The notes: generated by a model not told the origin, from the sequence alone. Shown: positions 9,002 to 17,600, numbered from the stretch's first letter. The stretch is 54,576 nt of DNA from Pedobacter sp. PF22-3 (GCF_026239555.1 NZ_JAPIVP010000026.1:1-54576); one strand, 5' to 3'. Made by a program: numbers and translations.

Positions 9002-9313
9002 TTATTGTACAGGCTTACCGTCTTTATCAATTTTAACAGAACCAGTTTCGGCTTCTTTTTTAACATTGATTAGGTAATATTCTTTTGTACCTTCTTTAAC
9101 AGAAAAGGCTTCAGTAGCTGTCCATCCTTTATATGCATCAGATTTTAATGCTGTGGTTACTGGCGCAGGTAACTCTTCCAATTTAACTGGAGTTTTTACT
9201 GCACTATCTTGAACTGCAACAATTGCAGCGTTTTTGATTGTATTTACTTCACTTGCTTGTACTGCTGTGAATCCTGCGAATGCTAAAGTGGCGGCTAAAA
9301 TGATCTTTTTCAT
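9002..9313 (-). CDS. Small exported protein, tandem copy 1
   Basis: A 103-residue protein with signal peptide MKKIILAATLAFAGFTAVQA and a mature part of about 83 residues. The conserved core is KLEELPAPVTTALKSDAYKG, then an aromatic/Lys-rich stretch (KEYYLINVKKEAE), ending KIDKDGKPVQ. The pattern of LPxxVxxxL, YKGW and a final DKDGK resembles the PepSY-like (DUF2874) proteins of Bacteroidota; this is inference. It is probably periplasmic with unknown role. It is one of three tandem copies; its first ~41 codons and leader are identical or nearly so to copy 2. The sigma-54 regulator follows after about 70 bp. Confidence 0.85.
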   Translation of the reverse strand: MKKIILAATLAFAGFTAVQASEVNTIKNAAIVAVQDSAVKTPVKLEELPAPVTTALKSDAYKGWTATEAFSVKEGTKEYYLINVKKEAETGSVKIDKDGKPVQ

Positions 9314-9337
9314 GATATGATGTTTTAAATATGTTGT

Positions 9338-9352
9338 GTAACTTCGTGTTAC
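9338..9352. promoter_or_regulatory. Inverted repeat GTAAC-N5-GTTAC before copy 1
   Basis: On the plus strand this reads GTAACTTCGTGTTAC, a 5-bp palindrome 25 bp before the start codon of copy 1. A near-identical site precedes copy 2 at 9729-9742. It may be an operator, or simply part of the duplicated leader. Confidence 0.35.
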
Positions 9353-9392
9353 GTTAAATACTTGTTAATTGCAGAGCGTTAACTAATCTTAT

Positions 9393-9704
9393 TTATTGAA
9401 CTGGCTTACCGTCTTTATCAAATTTAAGTGAACCAGTCTCTGCTTCTTTTTTAACATTTACTAAATAATACTCTTTGGTACCTTCTTTAACGGTGAAAGC
9501 TTCAGTAGCAGTCCAACCTTTGTAGGTGTCAGATTTTAAAGCCGTTGTAATAGGCTCAGGAAGCTCTTCCAATTTAATTGGAGTTTTTACTGCACTATCT
9601 TGAACTGCAACAATTGCAGCGTTTTTGATTGTATTTACTTCACTTGCTTGTACTGCTGTGAATCCTGCGAATGCTAAAGTGGCGGCTAAAATGATCTTTT
9701 TCAT
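9393..9704 (-). CDS. Small exported protein, tandem copy 2
   Basis: 103 residues, same layout as copy 1: signal peptide ending in VQA, then the KLEELPEPITTALKSDTYKG core and a final KFDKDGKPVQ. Differences from copy 1 are few and conservative (V/I, A/E, A/T, S/T, I/V, V/L, I/F) and all lie in the second half. The DNA of the first ~120 bp and the 5' leader is essentially identical to copy 1, which points to recent duplication or gene conversion. Function unknown; probably periplasmic. Confidence 0.85.
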   Translation of the reverse strand: MKKIILAATLAFAGFTAVQASEVNTIKNAAIVAVQDSAVKTPIKLEELPEPITTALKSDTYKGWTATEAFTVKEGTKEYYLVNVKKEAETGSLKFDKDGKPVQ

Positions 9705-9728
9705 GATATGATGTTTTAAATATGTTTT

Positions 9729-9742
9729 GTAACTTGTGTTAC
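9729..9742. promoter_or_regulatory. Inverted repeat GTAAC-N4-GTTAC before copy 2
   Basis: GTAACTTGTGTTAC lies at the same distance from copy 2 as the matching site before copy 1, with a spacer one base shorter. Copy 3 keeps only a half site. Confidence 0.35.
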
Positions 9743-9782
9743 GTTAAATACTTGTTAATTACAGAGCGTCAACTAAGTTTAG

Positions 9783-10097
9783 TTATTGAACTGGTTTACC
9801 GTCTTTATCGATTTTAACAGAACCAGTTTCTGCTTCTTTTTTCACGTTGATTAAATAGTACTCTTTAGTACCTTCTTTTACCGACCAGGCTTCAGTAGCG
9901 GTCCATCCTTTATAAGCATCAGATTTTAATGCGGTTGTTACTGGCTCAGGTAATTCTTCCAGTTTAACCGGAGTTTTCACTGCGCTATCTTGAACTGCAA
10001 CAATTGCAGTAGTTTTAAAATCTTTAACTTCACTTGCTTTTACTGTTGAGAATCCTGCTAATGCTAATACTGTAGCTGCTAAAACGAACTTTTTCAT
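9783..10097 (-). CDS. Small exported protein, tandem copy 3
   Basis: 104 residues from ATG 10097. An upstream in-frame start at 10130 would put 11 polar residues before the signal peptide and is rejected. The signal peptide MKKFVLAATVLALAGFSTVKA differs from copies 1 and 2, whereas the mature core (KLEELPEPVTTALKSDAYKG to KIDKDGKPVQ) is almost identical to copy 1. Its promoter region is also different, with only a half site of the GTAAC/GTTAC repeat. It is therefore the older or least converted member. It is transcriptionally first in the row. Confidence 0.83.
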   Translation of the reverse strand: MKKFVLAATVLALAGFSTVKASEVKDFKTTAIVAVQDSAVKTPVKLEELPEPVTTALKSDAYKGWTATEAWSVKEGTKEYYLINVKKEAETGSVKIDKDGKPVQ

Positions 10098-10478
10098 AGT
10101 ATATATTTTAAAATTTAATTTGTGTAACAATACTTGCTAATGTTTCATAATGATGCCAAAAGGAATATTTTAATTAAATTATTGATTATCAATATGTTGT
10201 TGGTGTGCCAAAGTTTTAATATTGTGGAGTTTATCTACATTTTGTGGTGAATAACTACAAGTTTTGCAGTCATATGTTGTTATTTCGAGAGTTTAATGTT
10301 GCTTTTTTGCTGTCAAATATCACCATCTGTCGGATTTAAAAATCTTTGGAGTGGAATTGCAACTAAAGCAACCCCATCCAACTTTCCTTTAGCTGTGAGA
10401 TGGTAATATCTGCCAGCGCAGAAAAAAAATCAATTTTTTAAAATGAAGATTTTTTTCTATCATTGCAGCCCGATTAAA
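10098..10478. other. Intergenic region before tRNA-Thr
   Basis: No credible gene was found. The left part is the leader of small exported protein copy 3. The right end has TATCATTG (10458-10465), one mismatch from the -7 consensus and 13 bp before the tRNA, so it is a plausible tRNA promoter. CCATC and GATGG around 10373-10403 could pair weakly. Confidence 0.4.
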
Positions 10479-10551
<73 letters not shown>

Positions 10552-10670
10552 CTTTTTCTTTTCCAATTTTCTTAATTCTTTAGAGAAATTTAAAAATCAT
10601 TTCATTTTCACAAATAACTCTGGCTAAGAAAAATATTTTTTTAGCTGCTGGTATTGCGCTAATTTGCAAC

Positions 10671-11837
10671 ATGCTAAAATACTTTTCAGCCGATTGGATT
10701 TTTCCTGTTGCTTCGGCTCCGGTTAAAAATGGGGCGGTAGCTGTACGTCCGGATGGAGAAATCGTTGAAATTTTAACTGAAGAAGAAATTGTAAGCCTTG
10801 GTCTAGATATCATAAAAAATAAAGGTGCCATCGTTCCAGGTTTTATCAATACTCATTGCCATTTAGAACTTTCACACATGCTGGGGCAAATCCCTGAGCA
10901 TACCGGATTAGTAGAATTTGTGCGCAGCATCATTAAAAGCAGGCAGGGCAATGCAGGGCAGATTAAAGCTGCAATGGAAACTGCCGACCAAAAAATGTTT
11001 GAAAACGGTATTGTAGCTGTTGGCGATATTTCAAACCAAATTTCCTCTAAAGAGGTAAAAGAAAACAGTAAAATCCACTACCATACCTTTATAGAGGCTT
11101 TGGGCTTTAATCCTGAACGTGCAGGTGTTATAATGAATCATTTGAAGGAAATCAAACATGATTTTGAACCTCTGTCCGCAACTATAGTTCCACACGCACC
11201 TTACACCGTTTCACCTCAACTCTTCGAATTAATTTGGCAAGAGGCTGAAAAATCAAATGCTTTTATCAGTGTGCACAACCAGGAAACTGTTGATGAAAAT
11301 GCTTTCTTTGAAAGTAAAAGTGGCGGTTTTTTGAAACTTTATGAATTTTTAGGGATAGATATAGGTTTTTTTGATCCAACAAACAAAACATCATTAAAAA
11401 GCTGGTTGCCTTATATTAAAAAACAAAAAACTTTACTCGTACATAATACGGTTACGAATAAAGCAGATGTTGAATTTGCTAAACAAAGCAATCCCAATTT
11501 ATATTGGTGTCTTTGTCCGAAAGCCAACTTATATATCGAAAATGCTTTACCTGATGTTGATCTGTTAATGGTTGAAAACGTAAAGATCACCCTGGGGACA
11601 GATAGCTTGGCAAGTAACCATCAACTTAATATCTTATCAGAAATGATCACTTTGCAGAAACATAAGCAAGTTACTTTTGAAAAACTTTTGAGTTGGGCAA
11701 CTATAAACGGGGCAGAATTTTTGGAGATTGATCAACAAATGGGGACAATAGAGGTTGGTAAAAGACCAGGATTAAATCTGATCCAACTGTCTGCTGATTA
11801 TGCAATCGAAAGTGACTTGGTCAAGAGATTGATTTAA
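10671..11837 (+). CDS. Amidohydrolase-superfamily metal-dependent hydrolase
   Basis: A 388-residue TIM-barrel hydrolase of the ATZ/TRZ-deaminase type. Metal ligands are seen in order: HxH in INTHCHLELSHM, His in PHAPYTVSP, His in SVHNQET, and Asp in LGTDSLASNHQLN. A short N-terminal beta-sandwich (GAVAVRPDGEIVEI) and the C-terminal return of that domain (MGTIEVGKRPGLNLI) are typical. Relatives deaminate aminated purine nucleosides or related rings, for example aminofutalosine or S-adenosylhomocysteine deaminases, but the substrate here cannot be assigned. It follows tRNA-Thr and stands alone on its strand. Confidence 0.88.
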   Translation: MLKYFSADWIFPVASAPVKNGAVAVRPDGEIVEILTEEEIVSLGLDIIKNKGAIVPGFINTHCHLELSHMLGQIPEHTGLVEFVRSIIKSRQGNAGQIKAAMETADQKMFENGIVAVGDISNQISSKEVKENSKIHYHTFIEALGFNPERAGVIMNHLKEIKHDFEPLSATIVPHAPYTVSPQLFELIWQEAEKSNAFISVHNQETVDENAFFESKSGGFLKLYEFLGIDIGFFDPTNKTSLKSWLPYIKKQKTLLVHNTVTNKADVEFAKQSNPNLYWCLCPKANLYIENALPDVDLLMVENVKITLGTDSLASNHQLNILSEMITLQKHKQVTFEKLLSWATINGAEFLEIDQQMGTIEVGKRPGLNLIQLSADYAIESDLVKRLI

Positions 11838-11996
11838 TTGCGTTTAATTCTACTTATTTTAGGTTGTTTAAGATGATTTAAAAATATATTATTAGGCTGA
11901 AAAGCCGGGTATACTATTATACTTGTTTCAACTGACTATGATCAAGGAACCTTTTTCAATAATTAAATAACTAATCTAATCTAATACACAAAGAAT

Positions 11997-12968
11997 ATGA
12001 AAATAGCCATATTGGATGATTATCAGGATGTAGTTAGAAAGTTGTCTTGTTTTAATTTAATACAGCAGCAGGAAGTTATCATTTTTAATGAAACCGAGAA
12101 AGATTCCGATGTCCTGGCAGAAAAAATAAAAGACATTGAAGCATTGGTTTTGATCAGGGAGCGGACAGCCATTACTGATGACTTACTTTCTAAATTACAT
12201 AAACTTAAGCTAATTAGTCAAACAGGGAAAATTTCCAATCATTTAGATTTAAATGCCTGCTCTAAATATAATGTGGCGGTTGCCGAAGGGGTTGGTTCTC
12301 CAATTGCCCCTGCCGAATTAACATGGATTTTGTTAATGAATGTTTTAAGGCAAATTCCCAATGCCATTGAGGGAATGAAAAAAGGCAATTGGCAGGAGAA
12401 TATCGGGGAAAGTGTGAATGGAAAAATCATCGGGATTTGGGGTTACGGAAAAATTGGTAAAATCATTGCTGGTTATGCAAAAGCTTTCGGTGCAAAGGTT
12501 TTGGTGTGGGGTCGTGAGCAATCTATATTGAGCGCAATAAATGATGGCTTTGAGGCTGCAGAAAGCAAAACCAGTTTTTTTAAAACGGCCGATGTGATTA
12601 CACTTCACCTACGTTTAAATAAAGAAACCACTGGGATTGTAAAACTGGATGACTTAAATTTAATGAAAACGTCATCAGTGCTGATTAATACTTCGCGTGC
12701 AGAACTTATAGAAAAAGGAAGCCTTATTAAAGCTTTAAAAGCAGGCAGGCCAGGATTTGCAGGTTTAGATGTTTATGAAAGCGAACCTATTAATGATAGC
12801 GGTTTTGAGCTCCTTAATCTACCGAATGTGGTTTGTACACCTCATCTTGGCTATGTAGAAAAAAACAGTTACGAATTGTATTTTGGCAAAGCATTCGAAA
12901 ATATCATCAACTATATCAGCGGAAAGCCTACAAATATTGCCAACCCCGAGATATTAGATAAAATATAA
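11997..12968 (+). CDS. D-2-hydroxyacid dehydrogenase (NAD-dependent)
   Basis: A 323-residue member of the D-isomer-specific 2-hydroxyacid dehydrogenase family, which reduces 2-oxoacids to D-2-hydroxyacids with NADH. The Rossmann motif is IGIWGYGKIGKIIAGYAKAFG. The catalytic triad is visible as Arg in NTSRAELI, Glu in VYESEPI and His in VCTPHLGY. The N-terminal MKIAILDDYQDV is typical of a phosphoglycerate-dehydrogenase-like clade whose substrate is rarely known. The ACT domain of true SerA is absent, so serine synthesis is not implied. The nitronate monooxygenase-like gene follows after a small terminator-like hairpin. Confidence 0.9.
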   Translation: MKIAILDDYQDVVRKLSCFNLIQQQEVIIFNETEKDSDVLAEKIKDIEALVLIRERTAITDDLLSKLHKLKLISQTGKISNHLDLNACSKYNVAVAEGVGSPIAPAELTWILLMNVLRQIPNAIEGMKKGNWQENIGESVNGKIIGIWGYGKIGKIIAGYAKAFGAKVLVWGREQSILSAINDGFEAAESKTSFFKTADVITLHLRLNKETTGIVKLDDLNLMKTSSVLINTSRAELIEKGSLIKALKAGRPGFAGLDVYESEPINDSGFELLNLPNVVCTPHLGYVEKNSYELYFGKAFENIINYISGKPTNIANPEILDKI

Positions 12969-12982
12969 ATGCGATTTATACC

Positions 12983-13014
12983 TCCTCTTCGCCACCTACC
13001 ATGGCGGAGTTTTT
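12983..13014 (+). terminator. Terminator-like hairpin after the dehydrogenase
   Basis: CGCCA pairs with TGGCG around 12990-13006, extended by CTC and GAG, and is followed by TTTTT. It lies just before the next gene (ATG 13038), so it would separate or attenuate the two. Confidence 0.5.
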
Positions 13015-13037
13015 CATCACGCTAAACAAAATTCCTT

Positions 13038-13994
13038 ATGAACTCAATCTGCAAATTATTTAATATTAAATACCCGATTATCCAGGCTGGAATGGTTTGG
13101 TGCAGTGGATGGAAGCTCGCTTCAGCGGTTTCGAATGCTGGTGGCCTGGGCATTATTGGAGCAGGCTCAATGTACCCTGAAGTTTTAAGATTGCATATTC
13201 AAAAATGCAAATTAGCCACTCACCAGCCATTCGGTGTAAATATTCCATTGCTTTATCCTAATATTCAGGAAATTATAGATGTGGTAATTGAAGAGAAAGT
13301 AAAAATTGTATTTTCTTCTGCCGGGAACCCTACAACGTGGACCAGTTTTTTAAAAGAAAGGGGTATTACGGTGGTTCATGTAATTGCGAATACAAAATTT
13401 GCCATAAAAGCGCAGGAAGCAGGTGTTGATGCGATTGTTGCCGAAGGCTTTGAGGCGGGTGGTCATAACGGAAGGGAAGAAACTACCACTATGTGTTTAA
13501 TCCCGATAATAAAAGAACTTGTTAACATTCCGGTCATCGCTGCAGGTGGCATTGGGAGTGGTAAAGCCATGCTGGCTGCATTTGCTTTAGGTGCAGATGC
13601 TGTCCAAATCGGTTCTGCCTTTGCAGTAGCCGAAGAATCGTCTGCTCATCAGGCTTTTAAGCATAAAATTATTGCTGCTAATGAAGGCGATACTAAATTG
13701 GCGATGAAAAAACTGGTTCCGGTAAGGTTACTAAAAAATGCATTTGCCGATACTATTGCCAATGCTGAAGCCGAAGGGGCAAGCCGGAATGAGCTGACAG
13801 CGCTTTTGGGCCATGCCAGGGCAAAATTAGGGATGTTTGAAGGTGATATGGAAAATGGCGAACTTGAAATCGGTCAGGTTTCGGCAATGCTGAAAGAAAT
13901 CAAGCCAGCAGGAGTTATCCTGGAAGAAATATGGCAGGAATTTAAAATCAAAATAGCCCAGCTTGCGCAACTGCAAAACGGATTGGATTTTTAG
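13038..13994 (+). CDS. Nitronate monooxygenase / FabK-like flavoprotein
   Basis: A 318-residue TIM-barrel FMN protein of the 2-nitropropane dioxygenase family. The start YPIIQAGMVWCSGWKLASAV and GGLGIIGAG match the family's FMN-binding N-terminus. EGFEAGGHNGREETTTM holds the conserved catalytic His. AAGGIGSGKAMLAAFALGAD and VQIGSAF form the phosphate-binding region. Family members oxidise nitronates or act as the enoyl-ACP reductase FabK. With no fatty-acid genes nearby, the nitronate reading is slightly favoured. No signal peptide. Confidence 0.85.
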   Translation: MNSICKLFNIKYPIIQAGMVWCSGWKLASAVSNAGGLGIIGAGSMYPEVLRLHIQKCKLATHQPFGVNIPLLYPNIQEIIDVVIEEKVKIVFSSAGNPTTWTSFLKERGITVVHVIANTKFAIKAQEAGVDAIVAEGFEAGGHNGREETTTMCLIPIIKELVNIPVIAAGGIGSGKAMLAAFALGADAVQIGSAFAVAEESSAHQAFKHKIIAANEGDTKLAMKKLVPVRLLKNAFADTIANAEAEGASRNELTALLGHARAKLGMFEGDMENGELEIGQVSAMLKEIKPAGVILEEIWQEFKIKIAQLAQLQNGLDF

Positions 13995-14149
13995 ATCGAC
14001 ATGGATCTGGAATGCGAAAGTTCCTTTAACGTATCCAAAAGTTCAGATCAATAACAACAAATTTTTATTGTTTCCGGGAATTGCGGACAAAATAAAGATC
14101 AGTAGTTTTGGTTTTTAGGTAACCCCAGTCCTCTATTTTCAATCTATTA

Positions 14150-15304
14150 TCAGATAATTCTTTTTATACCAGGAATCATCAGCACAATTGAGCCCAACAA
14201 GAAGCTTCCCATAACCACAAATGGAGCCAGGACTAAAAATTTGATTGCTGGATCTGCCAACCAGTATTTAAAAATAAGCGAAACGCCTGTAATGACCAAT
14301 GGATGGAAAATATAAGTGGCAAAAGTATATCTAGATAGTTTATTCAGAAATGGCGATGATTTGTTCCAAGAGTTTTTACCGAGGCTCAATAACGCGGTAA
14401 GAATCGAAAGTCCTATGCACTGTTCCCAAACAGCATACAATAGTGATTGCCAGTGAAAGCCGCCTGAGTACCAGGCAATGGGCATATTAAGCTTAGCCCT
14501 GATCAGAAAGAACAAAGGAAAGAATATTAAACCTAACCAGGCAACCCGCCTGAGGCTTTTACCAAGTTTTAAAGATAAGCCATCAAACCATTGATTCTTA
14601 TAAGCCAATAAACCTATAATAAACATAACGATATATTGTGGAAAGTGACCTAACTGAAAACCAAATGGTTTAAGCACCCAACCCACCGGAAATGGGATCC
14701 TAATAAAAAAGGAGAGCACCCCCAGGAAAACAGCAAAAAGTAAAATGCTGCCAGTACCAGGTGCTGGTATAGATTTTTTAAATTTCATGGTAATGACATG
14801 TTTCGCACCAACATAAATCAGTGTAAATAGCAATAATGCTGCAACAAACCACAGTACGCCAAAATCAATCCAGGTATGATAGCCTGAAAGATATTGCAGA
14901 TAAGTAATGTGATAGCCCTCTGCAAAGTAATAAACGAGGTAACTTAATAATGGTGATAGCACAAAAGAATAAAACAACAATGGGATACCGAGCCTGATGA
15001 GGCGATCTCCTAAAAATTGCCAGCTGCCTTTTCTATCATAAGATGGTGCAGTAAAGTATCCTGCCAAGAGGAAAAAAAAGCCCATAAAAAACGATTGGTT
15101 TAAGCTTACAAAAATTGTTGATGGTATAATGGCGGCCATTTGGGTTGTTTTTTCGGTATAGTACCATCCACCTGGAGCGCAATACACAATAATAGTATGA
15201 TGTAATACGACCAATGTTGTTAAAAGTATCTTAAGATTATCAATGTAAAATAGTTTGTTGGCTTTGTTTGGAGCAATTTGCTGAAGTAAAATTTTTGATG
15301 GCAT
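14150..15304 (-). CDS. Integral-membrane acyltransferase (acyltransferase 3 family)
   Basis: A 384-residue multi-span protein with about ten predicted membrane helices. It begins RLFYIDN-type (KLFYIDNLKILLTTLVVLHH), typical of acyltransferase family 3, which moves acetyl or other acyl groups onto surface sugars. The HH pair in the first helix and the Arg-containing loop DRLIRLGIPLL are family hallmarks. The substrate is unknown. The gene lies about 110 bp downstream of a membrane-bound LytTR regulator on the same strand and is probably controlled by it. Confidence 0.88.
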   Translation of the reverse strand: MPSKILLQQIAPNKANKLFYIDNLKILLTTLVVLHHTIIVYCAPGGWYYTEKTTQMAAIIPSTIFVSLNQSFFMGFFFLLAGYFTAPSYDRKGSWQFLGDRLIRLGIPLLFYSFVLSPLLSYLVYYFAEGYHITYLQYLSGYHTWIDFGVLWFVAALLLFTLIYVGAKHVITMKFKKSIPAPGTGSILLFAVFLGVLSFFIRIPFPVGWVLKPFGFQLGHFPQYIVMFIIGLLAYKNQWFDGLSLKLGKSLRRVAWLGLIFFPLFFLIRAKLNMPIAWYSGGFHWQSLLYAVWEQCIGLSILTALLSLGKNSWNKSSPFLNKLSRYTFATYIFHPLVITGVSLIFKYWLADPAIKFLVLAPFVVMGSFLLGSIVLMIPGIKRII

Positions 15305-15413
15305 AACAGGCGTTTTTTTAATGATTAGGCTTGGTTAACCCAATACATAACGCAAACATACAGTGGAAAGGGCGTGGTTTATTCTAGATGTTGCCAGCAA
15401 CAAACCTTTGTGA

Positions 15414-16322
15414 TCAATAACTAGGTCTGGTAGTTTGGGTAAGAAGGAGTTCCTGATAAAGGGCATTAAATGAAACAAGGTGTGCCCTTGAAACGGGTAC
15501 CTGATCAACCGTATGATCAAAGGAAAGGATATAGCCTTGCGAGTTTCCGGTTACATTCTTTATATAACGCATGTTGACCAGAAAGGCCCTGTGGCAACGG
15601 AAGAAATTACGATTTGGTAGCAGCTGTGACTCAAATTGTGTTAGGGAAATTCTTTTTAGCGCTATATTTAGCTGGTTATTATTGCGGGTTGCTATCTCAA
15701 TGTAATTCCCGTCTGCTTTGGCAAAAAGTAAATCGTTTAGATCTAAAGTGAAATCGTCTTGCTTGACTTGGGTTTTAATATAAATTAAGGCGTTTTCTGA
15801 TTTAAGATCGAGCGGAGTAAACTGGAAAATTAAGGAAATATCTTTTTTTGATTCAAAATAGAATATCGCCATCCTCATAAAAAAATACAAAAGTATTCCT
15901 GCTACAAAACAGTTTCTCACCTCTTCCCATAAATAGTGCCATGTCCAATTATTTGGATTGAAGTAAATCAGATCGCGGATCAGGAAGCTAACGATCCCTG
16001 TGAAAAGAAGTGAAATGCTTATATGTGCGTATTCTGATATCAAAGACCAGCCTTTGTTTTCAGAATCCTTGTCCCGTAAATAATTTAATGATGTAAAGTA
16101 AAAATATAGGATTACTGCAGGTAATAACGCATGGAGACAGCATATTATAATATAATTAACTTTCTGTTCCGATGTGTTAACTTCAAAAGGCTTCAGGAGG
16201 ATTAAAAATCCGATAATAACGCAAAAAATAACAGAAACGGTTTTAAAAAGATTTTTCTTGAGGTAACGATCTGGATAATCAATTTCTTTAAATAAGTGCT
16301 TTCGGTTGAAATAAATCTTCAT
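15414..16322 (-). CDS. Membrane-anchored LytTR transcriptional regulator
   Basis: A 302-residue protein with four hydrophobic helices (about 28-50, 60-80, 98-120, 135-155) and a C-terminal LytTR DNA-binding domain (about 190-295). Its core is LLFAKADGNYIEIATRNN, then the family motif FFRCHRAFLVNMRYI and VPVSRAH. No receiver is present, so the membrane part probably senses directly. This one-component layout is common in Bacteroidota. LytTR proteins bind paired direct repeats. The neighbouring acyltransferase is the likely target, and a palindrome at 16448-16479 lies about 130 bp upstream of its own start. Confidence 0.9.
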   Translation of the reverse strand: MKIYFNRKHLFKEIDYPDRYLKKNLFKTVSVIFCVIIGFLILLKPFEVNTSEQKVNYIIICCLHALLPAVILYFYFTSLNYLRDKDSENKGWSLISEYAHISISLLFTGIVSFLIRDLIYFNPNNWTWHYLWEEVRNCFVAGILLYFFMRMAIFYFESKKDISLIFQFTPLDLKSENALIYIKTQVKQDDFTLDLNDLLFAKADGNYIEIATRNNNQLNIALKRISLTQFESQLLPNRNFFRCHRAFLVNMRYIKNVTGNSQGYILSFDHTVDQVPVSRAHLVSFNALYQELLLTQTTRPSY

Positions 16323-16447
16323 TTACAAAGTCCGTTTTCAGACTCATTAAATTTATGGAATTTTATGTTAGGTAGATTTGAGAATGGATAACAGTTTAAA
16401 TTTGTGGAAGGTTTTATCTTGTAAAATGCGAACTTCGATTTTATGGA

Positions 16448-16479
16448 AAATGAATGATTTGCATTTTCGTCATTCATTT
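16448..16479. promoter_or_regulatory. 10-bp inverted repeat upstream of the LytTR gene
   Basis: AAATGAATGA and TCATTCATTT are perfectly complementary across a 12-nt spacer. The site lies between the small HTH gene and the LytTR gene, both on the minus strand. It could be a terminator-like hairpin for the former or an operator for the latter; no T-run follows. Confidence 0.35.
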
Positions 16480-16519
16480 GAATGAGTATCCAAAACGATC
16501 ACTTGCTCCATCTTCCAAA

Positions 16520-16885
16520 TTAACGGTATTGGACTTTTTCGAGCAAAGAAACGGTATGTGAGAGATTTTGAATCATTTTATCTTTTAGTTCGATCGTTTT
16601 GTTTTTCTCACTTAGCAAACTTTTGAGTCTTTTAATTTCTTCTGCTGATGCCTGTGTTTCCTTTTTATTGAGTTCGGAAAAAAGTTTGCCCTTTTCGTAA
16701 TAACTAAAAAAATTAAAGCCTAGCACCTCACTCACAGTGGCAAGTAAAGAAACATCAAGGGTGGCACTGTTAATGATTTCCTGAGCCCTGGTTTTGCTGA
16801 TGGCCATTTTTTCTGAAAATATGGAAATGGGAATCTCTTTGGTCTTCATTTCCTTCCAGATCATCAATCCTATGTGTACACTCAT
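16520..16885 (-). CDS. Small HTH protein with C-terminal coiled coil
   Basis: 121 residues from ATG 16885, which is preceded by GGAG; the frame opens earlier at a TTG (16909) without support. Residues about 5-65 resemble an XRE-type helix-turn-helix (ISIFSEKMAISKTRAQEIIN, then LATVSEVLGFNFFSYY). Residues about 75-120 form a charged coiled coil (EEIKRLKSLLSEKNKTIELK). Small proteins of this layout are common in Bacteroidota and are presumed DNA-binding dimers. Neither ligand nor target is known. Confidence 0.7.
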   Translation of the reverse strand: MSVHIGLMIWKEMKTKEIPISIFSEKMAISKTRAQEIINSATLDVSLLATVSEVLGFNFFSYYEKGKLFSELNKKETQASAEEIKRLKSLLSEKNKTIELKDKMIQNLSHTVSLLEKVQYR

Positions 16886-17076
16886 TATCGTCTCCGTTTT
16901 AAAATTCAAATTACCTAAATGTTAGCCTATTCCGGAAAAATTAGTGTTAATGATAACCAGTCTAATTATAGTTTTGTTTAACGGAGAATTCCATTCTAAT
17001 AAGCGCACTGCATTTTAGAATAACTTAAGCTTATTATAATGTACACTGTTTTTAACTCTATTCGATATCCACATTA

Positions 17077-17249
17077 CAGGGAAATCGCTTTTAACTTTTC
17101 TCTGATCATTCTTCTTCTTTCTGCGCATGCCTAAGTATTATGGTTGCCACGGAAGCACGAAAAACACTGAAAAACTTTAATTTCCTCCGTGATCTCTGTG
17201 TTTTCGTGGCTAATTAATTTTTGTACATGTTTTAAAAGCAATTTCCCTG
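17077..17249. repeat. Nested inverted-repeat element (~173 bp)
   Basis: The outer arms at 17077-17094 (CAGGGAAATCGCTTTTAA) and 17232-17249 are complementary over 18 bp with one mismatch. An inner pair lies at 17146-17151 and 17205-17210 (GCCACG and CGTGGC), with further pairing of AAACAC and GTGTTTT. The element carries no coding sequence and fills most of the 440-bp gap between the HTH gene and acylphosphatase. It looks like a miniature inverted-repeat or folded-back intergenic element. Confidence 0.6.
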
Positions 17250-17289
17250 ATCCGCATTACCATGTGCTAAAGAATTGTGATAATTCGTT

Positions 17290-17297
17290 TACCTTTG
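17290..17297 (+). promoter_or_regulatory. -7 element for the acylphosphatase/flippase run
   Basis: TACCTTTG matches TAnnTTTG, 30 bp before ATG 17328. A TTG at 17275 is too close to be a standard -33 box. Confidence 0.55.
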
Positions 17298-17327
17298 CGG
17301 TTATAAATTTCAACTTTACAACAATAA

Positions 17328-17600
17328 ATGAAACACCTCAATATAAAAGTAACCGGTAAAGTGCAGGGCGTTGGTTTTAGAGAAACCACTAAAATTATCG
17401 CCAACCAGATGATGGTAAATGGTTTTGTAAGGAATGAAAAAGACGGATCAGTTTATATAGAAGCAGAAGGTGAAGAAATCTTTTTGGAGGAATTTGTAAA
17501 CTGGTGCCATGAAGGCCCAGACCGCTCACGTGTAGAAAATGTGGCGGTGAGCGATGGCGAAGTAAAAAACTATCGTAATTTTGAAATTTTAAGAAAATAA
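17328..17600 (+). CDS. Acylphosphatase
   Basis: A 90-residue cytoplasmic enzyme that hydrolyses acyl phosphates. The signature GKVQGVGFRETT supplies catalytic Arg18, and GFVRNEKDGSV supplies catalytic Asn36. The length is exactly that of the family. It opens a long run of plus-strand genes and is separated from the flippase gene by 77 bp. Confidence 0.95.
   Translation: MKHLNIKVTGKVQGVGFRETTKIIANQMMVNGFVRNEKDGSVYIEAEGEEIFLEEFVNWCHEGPDRSRVENVAVSDGEVKNYRNFEILRK

Noticed and set aside
10098..10240. Possible sigma-54 promoter (TTGGCAC and TTGGCAT) upstream of the small exported genes
   Set aside because: The -24-like GG is present but no GC occurs at the required distance for a -12 element.
10671..11837. 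Assignment of the amidohydrolase to menaquinone (futalosine) synthesis
   Set aside because: Motifs fit the deaminase-like superfamily generally, but no other pathway gene lies nearby, so the specific role is not supported.
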